NCBI GenBank assembly: GCA_964351855.1
Contig: CAYGQD010000001.1
Location: 49,138 to 113,137 of the forward strand
Source of the DNA: JBCDHN01 sp964351855
GTDB taxonomy: Bacteria > Verrucomicrobiota > Verrucomicrobiia > Verrucomicrobiales > DEV007
DNA length: 64,000 nucleotides
Direction: 5' to 3'
Program-made: the position numbers and the translations under genes
Shown: one piece after another, positions 22,878 to 35,300 of the stretch
How the letters are laid out: each line of letters begins with the position of its first letter
How positions within the stretch are numbered: position 1 is the stretch's first letter
The notes under the pieces: generated by a model
Databases searched by the model: none
Told to the model about the DNA's origin: nothing
The model's input: only the letters and a program-made list of their open reading frames with translations

Positions 22878-23345
22878 ATGGAATCTGTTCCCGACCGAAC
22901 CACGGTTGGGAGTTCGTTCGAAGAGGGTGGTTTTGTGTTGGATAGCCTCGTTGAACAGGAGTGTTTTCACGATTTCGAGGACGTCGATACCGAGCGGGAA
23001 ATCATGGTGGAGCCGCCGTCCCGTAAGTTGGTGCGGCATCAGTATTATTCGTGGAATTTCCGTCGGCGGAAGCGCCGCGAAATCCCGGCCGTTCTCCGCA
23101 AGACCCGAATCCTTCCTGGTCGCGAACGAACCTGCTCTCAGCGGGAGTCCTTAACCAGTTACCTGCGCCTCTTTGGAGGATCCAGCAGTACCGGATCAGG
23201 TGTCGACCGATCCAGAACGACCCGTTTCCAACATTCAGCAAATCAGCCCGTAGGCTCGGTGCAATCAGGAATGATGCGCCCCATAGCCACGGGCCTTTTC
23301 ACGTACCCCGCTCAGCCAATTTCCGCCCTCACGTTCCCATTTTAA
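22878..23345 (+). CDS. Small frame with conserved SYLRLFGGSS peptide, upstream of LEPR-XLL gene 1
   Basis: 155 codons from ATG 22878, ending 12 bases before the giant gene. It contains GGFVLDSLVEQECFHDFEDV and, near its end, LTSYLRLFGGSSSTGSG. The same peptide occurs in a frame directly upstream of the second LEPR-XLL gene (56.0 kb). Between the two copies the codons for YLRLFGGS differ mainly at silent positions, which argues for selection on protein. The remaining sequence is Arg/Ser-rich and poorly conserved. In another frame SARPESFLVANEP resembles CSAPEAFRVVREA of the second copy, so this copy may be frameshifted. Function unknown; a short partner or leader of the giant protein is possible. 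Confidence 0.4.
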   Translation: MESVPDRTTVGSSFEEGGFVLDSLVEQECFHDFEDVDTEREIMVEPPSRKLVRHQYYSWNFRRRKRREIPAVLRKTRILPGRERTCSQRESLTSYLRLFGGSSSTGSGVDRSRTTRFQHSANQPVGSVQSGMMRPIATGLFTYPAQPISALTFPF

Positions 23346-23357
23346 GACCCAAATTTG

Positions 23358-26300
23358 ATGAAAAAACGCCCCGAAGAAAAGAAAAGCCTCCTGAAACGCC
23401 TGTTTGGCGAAGAGGACGATCGCCAAGGCAAGCGAACGATGATCGCTGAGCAGTTGGAGCCACGGATTCTCTATTCCGCAGCCCCGGTGGATGCCGATGC
23501 CGCACCGGACGCTCAAGACGCCGGCACCATTCAGGCCGCTCCCGCGACTCCTGAGGTCGCTCCGGAGGACGTGATCGACGTTGCCATCGAGATCGCTTCC
23601 GCTGAACAAGGGCCGGTGGCCGGAGTGGATCTGAATACGGACGTGGACCTGTTGCCCGATGAGCCCGTTGATCCGACCGAGGGGGATGAAGCCGTTGATC
23701 CAGTCAATTCAGACGCGATTTCCACGTTGGCGGACGAAGCGGCCCGGCGCTGGGTCGAATCCGGGATCACGGTTGAACAAAGCGAGGCGCTTTCGCAAAT
23801 CACCTATCAGATTGCGAACCTGGGTGGCAACATTCTTGGTGCGACCGAGGGCTCGGTCATTTCTCTGGACGATGACGCGGCCGGGACGGGCTGGTTCATC
23901 GATCAAACGCCGGACGAAGACGAAGAATTCGGGATCATCGGGAACGGGAGCCAACGGATCGCGGATGTCAACTCCGCAGCGCGGGATCGCATCGATCTGC
24001 TTTCGATTCTGATTCACGAGCAAGGCCATATTCTCGGACTTCTGGATCTCACCGCAGATCAGCATTCCAATGTGATGTTTGGCAGCTTTGGAGCGGGAGA
24101 ACGTCGCGCACCGGTTGAGGGTCAGGCGGATGGGGCGATTGCGGGGAGTTTGGAAGGGATTCACTACGCGGTGGTGGAATACGGAACCAACGGCAACGTA
24201 GCGGTGGACGAAGATGATGTCGGTGGCACCGCCTACTCACAGGGAGCCACCCCTGGTGTAACTAGCTTTACGGTCGCGGGAGGAACTGCAAATGTGGCCG
24301 ACGGAACCTACAACGTGGGCATAGCCTCCAATACGGGAACCGGAGTCGGGATGCTCGTAGACATCACGTTCGCCTCGGGTGTCGCTACGACCGCTGATCC
24401 GTCCTATCTGGGCAGTGGCTATGACGAAGGCGACGTCTTGACCATTCTCGGATCTTCATTCACTGGCGGCGCGGACGTGACGGATGATGTGACACTGACC
24501 ATCACCTCCATTCCCGACGCCCTCGTCTTCACTCCAGCTACCGGCGGCAATATTGATATCAACACCTCTGATGATTCTGACATCGTATTAGCCGGTCTTG
24601 AATTCAAGACGGATGACAACGATCCGAGATCCACAGATGGCGAAAAGATCATTATCGCGGATGGTGGGCAGATCTCGATGCAGAATGATGCCTCGACCAA
24701 CCATAACGAAATCCGCGCAGACATCCAGTTCGGCACCGCTGCCACGGGGCAGCAGGGCTACATCATTAATGAAGATAATGGCGACGATCTCATCCGTTTC
24801 TACGGCGAGGTGAATTTCCAGGGGAACGAAATCATCATCTCAGGCGGTAACGCCGGATTCTTCCAGCTAGAGGATCAGGTCGCTTTTGAGGCAGGAGCCA
24901 GCGACGAGGAAGTCCGGTTCGGGGAATCGGGTGGCACTCTCGTCAGTACTTCCGGCGCCACCATCACCCTACAGGATGATGCCAGGGTCCGGGTTTACGG
25001 AGATCAGTCAGCAACCCTGGCGGCAACCTGGAATGTTTCAGGAACCAATAGTAACAACCGTGGACCGCAACTTTATGTTCAGACTACCGGAGCCCTGGGG
25101 ACAGGAGATGTGACTCTTCTCGGTGAAGATGCTCTCCTTCTCATTGCGGATGGTGTGGATGTTTCCAACACGGTTACGTTTTTGGATCCGATCGCCTCAG
25201 ACAGTTTTAATAAATACATTCGCTGGGACGGAGTTTCATCCCAGACCCACACTGGAGATATCACCAGTAATGAAAACAATTCCTCCAGAGCATTCCTACT
25301 TGTGCAAAATGAGTCGAACACGGTGACGCTTTCAGGGTTGCTCGACTCCGGTGTGAATAATGCCTATTTAACCAAGAGCGGTAATGGCACGCTGGTGATC
25401 ACCAATGTTAACAATAACGATGTTGGCAATCTGGAGCGATTCCGCGTGAATGACGGTACGGTGATTTTCGCGGAGGAAGGCACTCAAGCCAGAGAAAACC
25501 TCATCGTTTCCGGTGATGGGAGACTGTTGATAGGAGACGGTGTAACCATCACAGCAACGAGCCAGGTAGTTACCAATAACCTTGCCAAAGTCATAGGGCT
25601 TCAGGATGGAGCAAGTAGCGGGACATGGACGGGTCGAATTGATCACGAAGTCGATGCTGCTGCCGGAAGGTCTTTGGATTTGTATGCCGGAGAAGGTGGT
25701 ACTCTCACCATTACTGCCCAAATTCGCGACGATAACGGACCCGAAGCGATCGCGGATGTTCGGAAAACGGGGGCAGGTACGGTCGTCCTAACGGCTACGA
25801 ACAATAACTATGGGGATGCCGGGACAGCGTTGGGGAGCAACACGATTGTGACAGAGGGAACCTTGCGGGTTACTGCAGGAGCGGATAATTTACCGACGAA
25901 CACCACGCTGGCAGTCAATGCTGACGCCTTCTTTGGTGGCTCGGGTGATATTTCTACATTTGTTGGTTCAGGGGCAGGTGCTGCTTCGTTTGCAGCCAAT
26001 TCAGGCATTCTGGTGGATGTGGATAGTTCCGGTACGCCGCTTCTGACAATTGGCGCTGCGCCAATTGATGTAACCGGACTGAATTTATCACTCAACGTTC
26101 TTACGGCTCCCGTGGATACGAATCCGGTGACGGTTCTCAACAACGTGCAGGTGGGAACGTTCTTTGCTAACGTCGCCGACAGCTCGACGGTTGTCTTGGA
26201 CGGCAATCAATACACCGTCAGTTACGCGGGTACGGACCTACAACTGGCGCTGGTTGGTGCCGCAACGGTGGAGACCGACGTTCGCGTGGATGGGAGCGGA

Positions 26301-29300
26301 AATCTCATCATCGAGGACGTCAATGGCGGCACGAGCAACGATAACCTTTCGCTCGCCATTGTTGGGGCCAATTATGTCATCACCGAGTCAAATCCCGCGA
26401 ACGTGATGTCTTCGAGCAATGGAGGAACGGTGGCAGCAAGCACGCTTCAAGTGACGGTCCCAGTCGCTTCGGTGACTGGGGGAATTCAGTTCTTGAGCGG
26501 CACAGGTTCCGACACGCTCACGATTAACAGCAACCTGATTCTAGGCGGCGATTTGGACATCCAAACGGCTGATGTCATTGTGCCGAACGGTTGGACGGTT
26601 GATACTTCTGCAGTTGACGGGAACATCAACATTGGTGGAACGTTGAATGTTCAAGGAACGGGTGATCTGGCTTTTCATATGGGAGCGGGGAACGCCACGA
26701 TTGCGGGTAGTAGCAGCAACACTTCGGATTTTCGACTCTTCCGCCATTCTGGTTCCGGGACGGTAACGATTGATTCTGATGTTTCGTTGGATGCTGGAGT
26801 CATCTTCGATGGGGTGAGTTCAGCCAGTACAGGACTCTTTGTCGTCAATGGAGACATGTCAGGGGCCGGAAATAATCAAGTCCGGACCGGAGTGAGCGCG
26901 ACCTTGAATGGTGATAACTCAGGAATGAGTGGAAACTGGACGGTCGATTCAACGACGGGCAATCCAGTTCTTCGAGTGAACCATGAGAATGGTCTGGGAG
27001 CCGGAAATGTGACGCTGGATGATTCCGGTTCTCGAATTCAATTCGGATTCGACGGGACATTGGCGAACAACATCACGATGAATAACACGGGCAACGAGAA
27101 GACTATCGAAGTGTTGGATAACTTTGCCGTGACCCTTACGGGCAACGTCACGATGAACGAAACCTCTTCCAACGGGACGCGGAACCGGTTCGAAGTGGAG
27201 AATGGCGCGACGTTGACGATTACCGGAACCCTGGATGCGGATTCCTCCGGTTTTCTGGTTCAGGGAGGTGATTCGAATTCGCGCCTCATCATCACGAACG
27301 GAAACGGTAACAACCAGGTGTCGGGTAGGATTACCTTGAACGACCCGGGGCAGCTGGTGGTTCGAGATTCCTTGGCTCTTAGCGATAACACTCCGGCGCT
27401 TGCACACGCGGATATTTTCCTCAATGACACGAACACGATCTTGGTGTTGGGAGAAGGCATCGACCTTCCCAACCCGATTGATTTGACCAATGGCGGCAAC
27501 GCGAAGTTTATCCGCATTGAAGACGGGGCGACATCGGCCACCATCAGCGGACAGGTTGAAGTTTTGGAGACAACGGTCGGTAATGTGAGGTTTGATGTGA
27601 ATTCCGGTCAAACCTTGACCATTGCAGGCGAAGTCACTGGAGCTGGAGGCGCGGGTTTGCGCATCCAGGGAACGGGTGGAACAACGGTCTTTTCGGGAGT
27701 CACGAATAATTTTGCGGGAATTCTTGATGTGAACGCGGGCACCGTTTTGATGAACGGGGCGTTGACGGCCGCGACCGTTGATTTGGCCGCGGGAACGCGC
27801 TTTGGCGGCACGGGATCCGTGAGCGCGGCAGTAACCTCAGCTGGCGCTACCATTCGGCCCGGTGACGAGGCAGCGAGAGGCACGTTGACGGCTGACGCGA
27901 CCAGCACGGTTACGTTGGACGCGGCGTCCACCTTTGAAGTTCGAATCAATGGCGACGCCGATTTCGACGCGCTGGTTTCCCTGAATACGGCGGCGGATTC
28001 GGTGAATTTGGCGGATGCAACGCTCAATATTGTGATGGCGACCGGTTATGATCCGGTCGGGAAGACCTTTCTGATTATTGATGGTGCGGGTGCGATTTCG
28101 ACGAAATTTGGCAATGCGGCGACGGAAGGGGCGACTGTGACCTTTGGAGGTTACGACTTCACGGTAGGCTATGCGACGGATGGCGGAAACGATGTGGTTC
28201 TCACTGGGGCTGCGATTGCGACCGCAGAAGTGAATGTCGATCTCACGGGAGGCGTTCTTACGATTTCCGATATCGGAACGGATAATGCGGACGAGATCAC
28301 GATTACTGATGATCTTACCAACTATGTTATCACTTCTCGGGGTGGTGCGATTACCTTCAGCACCGGGGATGCAAGTTCCGGGGATGTCACGAATGCACCA
28401 ACCGAGATAAAGGTGGCAAAGGCAGACGTGACCGGAAATATTTCCATTGGTACTGCGATCGTGCATCTGGGAAGTGATTTAACGACGACTGGAGACATCA
28501 CGTTTACCGGCACTACCACGAATCTGACTTCCGCCGTTGCGTTGAACGCGGCGAACGTGAATCTGAGCGGTGAAACCGATCTCGGAATCAATGACATAAC
28601 GATTAACGTGAGCGGCACGACGGGTGGTCAGACCGGGCGGATCATCGGCGCTGGCGGCTTGATTAAGCAGGGGCTTGGAACCTGGAATCTGCAGGCCAAT
28701 GCCGATCCCGGGAACACGTTTACGGGCGGAATCAACGTGCAAGCCGGAACGGTAAAAGTGGAAGGTGGTGTCGCCGGCGGTAACCGGGCAATTGATGCCA
28801 ACAACGTTCAGGTGACCATCGAAAGTGGTGCCACGTTTGACCTCCTCAGCGCGAACACGATCGGCGATTTGGTTCGGTTTGACGTCCTTGCAGGTGGTAC
28901 GTTCAACGTCAATGCAGGTGACTTGATCGGTAACATCACCGGAACAGGAACCGTCAATCTCAATAACACCCTCCAACTGCGCAACGAAGTGGTCGGCGCT
29001 TCGTTTGACGGCATCTTGAACGGTAGTGGAAGTTTACAGATTCGAGGGCAGCAGACCTCGGAAGATCCGTTTACCCTCAACCAGGCGGATGGTTCAACTT
29101 ATACAGGAACCATCGTCGTTGGTAGCTTTGATGGAAACACCGGCGGCGTTGGCGAAAACGTGAATCACGCCTTGCACATCAATGGTCAGACCGATGCTGG
29201 CAGTGTCAGCGTCCGTAGCCAGCGGGAAGGGAATGGCACCTTTGAAATCTACTCCGCCACCTTTGGCGGAACCGGCATCCTTGATGCGCCACTCAACGCC

Positions 29301-32300
29301 CAAATCCTCACCAATCTTCTTCCCGGACAAGATGCGATAGGAACGGAAGTGGTCGGGACGTTGACCGTGAACGGAAACGTCTCCTTCGGCCAGAATTCGT
29401 CGGACGGCGCCGTCAATTCCCTGGTTGGCCCGGATGGAAAAATCCTCGCCTCGGATGGAACTGGAGCAACCCAGCCTCACACTCTCATTGGCACGAACGC
29501 AGCTACCCGGCTGATCTTCCGAGTCGATGCAGCGAACGACACGAGCGACCGACTGGTGGTGAATGGGGATCTGGACCTTACCAGAACCGAACTGATCCTT
29601 CAGCAACTGGACGGTAGCCCCCTCACCGTTGCCGATGACCAGAGCTACACACTGGTGACCTATACCGGCATGCTGACGGGAAGTTTTGTCGAGAACATCA
29701 ACGTCCCGACCGGTTTCTTGATCGACACCAGTATCCAAGGGCAAATCAACCTGGTGGCGGACTCCCCTGTTCTGCTTAGCGCAGTTCCCGTAGACGATGA
29801 GATCGGTGTGGAGGTCTTTACGAATCTGACCCTGACCTTCGACCAGGTGGTTCAGGCAGGCACCGGCAACATCACCCTCGTGCCGACCGTCGGTGGAGCG
29901 TCCGTAGCGATCGATGTAACGGACGGGACCCAGGTCACGTTCTCCGGCAACGTCATGACGGTCAATCCAACCGCAGACTTCCTACCTACGACCGATTACC
30001 ATGTCCTGATCGACAGCACCGCGATCGCGAACCGGATCGACTCAAACACGTTCAGCGGAATTTCCGACCCAGCCGCCTTGAATTTCTCGACCGGGTCGGA
30101 CCCGATCGCGGCGATGACGGAGGACACCGTGGTCCTGATTTCCAATGGCGCCCTGATCATCCGGGACATCAATTCCGATTCCCCGGACACGATTACGATT
30201 CGGGACAACGCCGGTGATCCGAACCTGATTGATATTGTCGACACCGGCGGAAAAACGATCAACAGCAGCTTGGTCGGTAATGTCGGCAATGGCACCAGCA
30301 CGGTGACGATCGATAAATTTCTGATCACCAACGGCATCATCACGGATCTTGCCAATCTGGCGGATACCGTCACCTTGGAAGCGCTTGATGTGACCGGGGG
30401 CATCAACATCGATGCTGAAACCGCCACCATCAACGGCGTGGTCACGGCTACCGGCGATGTCATCGCGCAAGGCGACTTCAACCTGGCCAGCGGAAGCCTG
30501 ACGACCGGCGGTCTGGAGGTTCGCGGCAACGCGACGATCAACGGCGACGTGACTGCAACCGGCACCATCATCGCGCAAAACGACTTCTCCCTGACAAGCG
30601 GCACCATCGCAACGATCGGCGATCTGGAAGTGCGCGGCAATACGTTCCTCGGTGGCACCATCACCGCAGGAACGATCGATTTTCAGGGCAACGTGCTTCT
30701 CACGGCCAATTCTTCGCTCACCACCACCAATGGTGATGGATCGATTGCCGGAACCCTGGACGGCACGAGCAACCTGACCATCAACACCGGTGGTGACGAT
30801 TTCACGGTCACGGGTGCGGTTGGAGCGACCACTCGCATTGGAACATTGGATGTGAACGATGCGGGCACCGTCGCCTTTGCCAGCTCGGTCACGGCGAGCG
30901 CCGTTGACCTTCTGGAAGGGGCGATCACGGTGGCGAATGGCCTGGACGTGACCGGATCCTTTAACATTGCCAACTCTGCGGTGGCTGGCGGAAGTGGGGC
31001 GCGGGTTGGTTCGTTCACCGTGGCTGCGGGCGACGTCACCATCGGCAGCGGTGGCGGGGAAGACATCAACATTGGCCGTCAGAACGGCAACAACCAGATC
31101 GAAGGTCAGGGCACCGTTAATTTCTCGAACGCAAGTTCGGTCACGATCGATGTGAATCGGATTGATATTGGTCGGAGCAATAGCACTGGTGGTGCAGGAA
31201 CATTCGGGGTGCTTCAGCTTTCCGATGTGGGTACTAACTCGATCACGGCCGACGCAATTCTCGTCGGATATTCACTAAATGATGGAAACACCAATGTCGC
31301 CATTGTCAGCCAGATCATTTTTGGGGCCATGGCCAACACGGTGAGCGTGGACACCATGGAGATCGGCCAACGCAAAGCGATCGGCACCGTAACGATTGCG
31401 GCAGGGGGAACATTGGCCTTGGCTGGAAACGTCAATGTGGAAACCAACCTACTGATCGGCTATAATCCCATTAATACGGGAACGAACACCGTTGGTAGCT
31501 TTGATCTGACAGGCGGCACGGTTACCGCAGCACTAAATGAGTTAATCGTTGGTCAACACAACGAGGGCGCGGGGTCTGGTGATGGTACCTTGACCTGGGA
31601 TGCCGGAACGATCACGGCTAACAGCGTTCTTCTGGCCAACGCCAGTGCCGGAGGAGCGGGAAGCACAACTCCCGCCAATACTGACGGTATTATCAACATG
31701 AACGGAACCGCAGTTCTGCAGACGGCGTCGATCACAGGTGGGCTGGGAACTTCCGCGTTTAATCTCAATGGGGGAACGGTTCAGAACCTTGCTGGATCCG
31801 ACTTAGCGATATCCGGTTTGAATCTAAACATTGGCGCTGCTGATGGCACGCTCGACATTGAAAGTGGTCAAGCGGCAAACTTTGCAGCCGGAGCAGGAGT
31901 CAGCCTGACTGGTGCGGGCTTCCTCAATTTGGACCTGGAAGTCGATGAAACGGGCTTGGGTAATTCGTCCCAAGTGACATTTGTCGATGCGGTTGACCTG
32001 GCAAACTTCAAGTTGACCCTCACTGACACCGCCGGAACGCCGGATGACCTCAGTTATGCGTTGGTGACGGCCACGGGCGGCGTTTCGAATACCTTTAATG
32101 CAGTTACGAATACCGCGACTGAGGCTGATGAAGCTGGGTATCAAGTTCAGATTGCCGCAAACACCGCTTCGCTCGATTTGTTGGCTCCAGATGCTGACGT
32201 TCAAGGGTTGACCATCTCAATCGAAGCTGGAGACATCACGCCGGAAGCTGCTGACGATACCGATTTCGGTGCTGCCGCGATAGCTGATCCCGTAGTAGTT

Positions 32301-35300
32301 CATACCTTCACGATTCAAAATAACGGACCGATTGGCCAGGATTTGACCGGGTTGGTCGTCTCGATCACCGGCGACACGTCTGATTTCAGCATCACGCAGC
32401 CTCTTGCAGCCACCGTCGCCGGACAGGCCAGTACAACATTCACGGTTAGCTTCGATCCGGCGAGCACCGGTGCGAAAACGGCGACGATTTCCATCGCGAG
32501 CAACGATCCGGATGAGAATCCTTACACCTTTGTCGTTACCGGTCAGGCAACAAGCATCGTTGGCACTCCGGACAGCGAAGTCGCGGTGATCAACGGCGTG
32601 GTTACCTTTACCGACACCAATGGCGGTGCCTCGGATGATTCCATCACCATTACCCAAACGGGCAATGTGATTCGGATCGAAGACACTGCCGATGCGACGA
32701 CCATTCAGGCCCTCGCCGGGATGACCCAGATCGATGATAACACGGTAGAGGTGGATATTACGGCGATTGCGGGCGGATTCAACGGACTGACGATCAACGC
32801 AGAGGGCGGAACCGATACCGTCACGATTGGAGCCGGACTCACCCTGACCGACGGTGACCTGGTCATCAATGCCGAGACCATCAATCTGGCTGGAACGGTA
32901 GCCACCGGCACCGGTGACCAAACCTACAATGGAGTGGTGAACCTGACCGGGACCACCACGCTGACAGGGGACACCGTTACCGCGAGTCAAACGATCGATG
33001 GAACTCAGGCCCTGACCGTCACGGCAAGCACAGCCGTTGTGTTCAATGGCAACGTGGGATCCGGGGTTAACCTCGTCTTCCTTGATACTTCGGGGAGCAC
33101 CGCGACCGTGTTCGACGGTGGAGCATCCATTGCTGTCACCACGACCGGCGATCAGACTCTTGGCACAACCCAGCTGGACGTTGCGACGACCTTGACGGCC
33201 GACAGCGTGATCCTTCAAGGGGCGGTTGATGGCCTGAATGACCTCTCGGTTTCAGATCTGATAGTAACTGCCACGACCCTGGCCAACTTCCAGGGGAATG
33301 TCGGTGACACGAATCCACTGACAAGCCTGACCACTAGTGGTCAGGTCAGCTTTGCCGGTGGTTCGATAGCCACTTCCCTGGTGCAGACTCACAGTGGAAC
33401 CGTAAGCGCCAGCGCCAGCACCGATTTCGCCGGATCGGAACTGAATTTCCAAGCCGTGAATTTGGCAGCTGGAGATTATGCGTTCCAATCTGGCACTCTG
33501 CTTAACTTTGGTGGTGCTCTGTCGGGATCAACAGCCGATGTGGTGATCAATCAAGCCGCTGGCACCATCCTGTTCGACGACTCGGTAAACGTGGGTTCCC
33601 TTCAGATTGACGCCGGGGCAACCACTGAAATCTCCGGCAATGTTACCCTGGTGAATGCCGCTGGAACGAATGTGATTGGAAACCAGTTATCGTTCACGGG
33701 CAGCACTGCGGGAGAAGACTTCACGATTGACGGGGAGGCCTTCACCTTGAGTGGAGACATCGTCACGACGATTCCGGTGGCGAGTGGAACGCTTACCGCC
33801 ACCATCGATTCAGATCTTACGTTGGGGGCCGATGTGTCATTCAACACCGCCGGAACGGGAAGTGGTCCGGATACCAGGCAGCATAACCTGTTGGTTAACG
33901 GCGATATCGGTGAGGATATTGCCGGGCGTGGTTTAACCAAGGAAGGCGTAGGAATCGTCACGTTAACCGGTGACAGCTCATACACTGGAACCACCTCCGT
34001 TGAGGGCGGCACGCTGCTTCTCAGTGGCGGATCGCTGCAGGGAACGACAGCAATCAGCGTGGCATTTGGGGCCACCTTCGGCGGGACCGGGACGGCCACA
34101 GGCAACACCACCTTCGCCTCAGGATCAGTTCTCCAGCTGGATGTGAATACCACTGGCGCGCCTCTGCTCGATTTAGGGAGCGGTTCCAGCATCCAGGATG
34201 CGAAACTGGTCCTCAATGTTCTAGGTAGCACCGGTGTCGAGAGCAATGTGAAAATCCTTACCGATATCAGCGGCAAGTTTGCGGCAATCGATGGCGGTGA
34301 GACGATCACCGGATCGAACGGGAGAAATTATCAAATCGATTACATCGTCAACGACGTGAACCCAGTGAATTTCGATGTCGTATTGACCGACCTCGGAGTC
34401 GCTCCCGTCGAAACTACCGTTGACGTCAGTTCAGGGACGATTGTCATCACGGACATCGCAGGTGCCAGCGCCAGCAGCAATGACACGTTGGTGATCTCTC
34501 AGGGAGACGGCTTTATCACCATCAGCGATCCACAGAACAAGATCCAGGTTAACGGTGCTGATGGATCAACCATCATCCAGGTTGATGACTTTACGGTGCA
34601 AATCGCTGAAACTCTCGAAACTGCGGGCCTCACCTTTGCAAGTGAAGGCGGAATCGATACGCTGACGATCGCAAGCGATCTAACCCTTGATGGAGACTTT
34701 GTTGTCGAAACTGCGGATGTCATTTCGGCCAACACCAGTGTGACGATTGATACCTCCGCAGGGAATGGCAACATTGTGCTTGGAGGAACCGTGGCGGTCG
34801 ATAACGGTGCCGGAACCGTCGAATTCAATGCGGGAAGCGGCGATGTCACCATCTCCGGCAATGGAAGCAATCTCACGGATGTAGGGAGGATTCAGCACAG
34901 TGGGACCGGTACCTTAACGATTGATTCGGACATCACTTCGGACGGCGGTCTGATTTTTAGCGGTGTGGCCCAGAATCAACGTTTTGTCGTGAACGGTGAA
35001 ATCACCGGTAGCGGGACGATTCAAGTCATCAATGACGCCTTTGTGACCGTAACCAGTGACAACAGTGATACCAGCGGAAGTGGTGGGCAAGCCGCTCAAA
35101 CGGGGAACTGGACGATCAATGCGGCGGTTGGTGAATCCAGGGTGACGCTCCAGCATGTCAACGGTCTGGGAACTGGCAATACGGCAACGTTGACCAATAC
35201 CAACGCACGCCTCCAGATCGATATTGGGGACGCTACGACTCCTGCTGTCATCGCGAACAACATTACGATGAACACCGGCGGGAACCAGAAGCTCCTGGAG

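Noticed and set aside
23151..23202. The SYLRLFGGSS region as a purely DNA-level regulatory element shared by both LEPR-XLL genes
   Set aside because: Differences between the two copies fall mostly at synonymous positions, which fits protein rather than DNA conservation.
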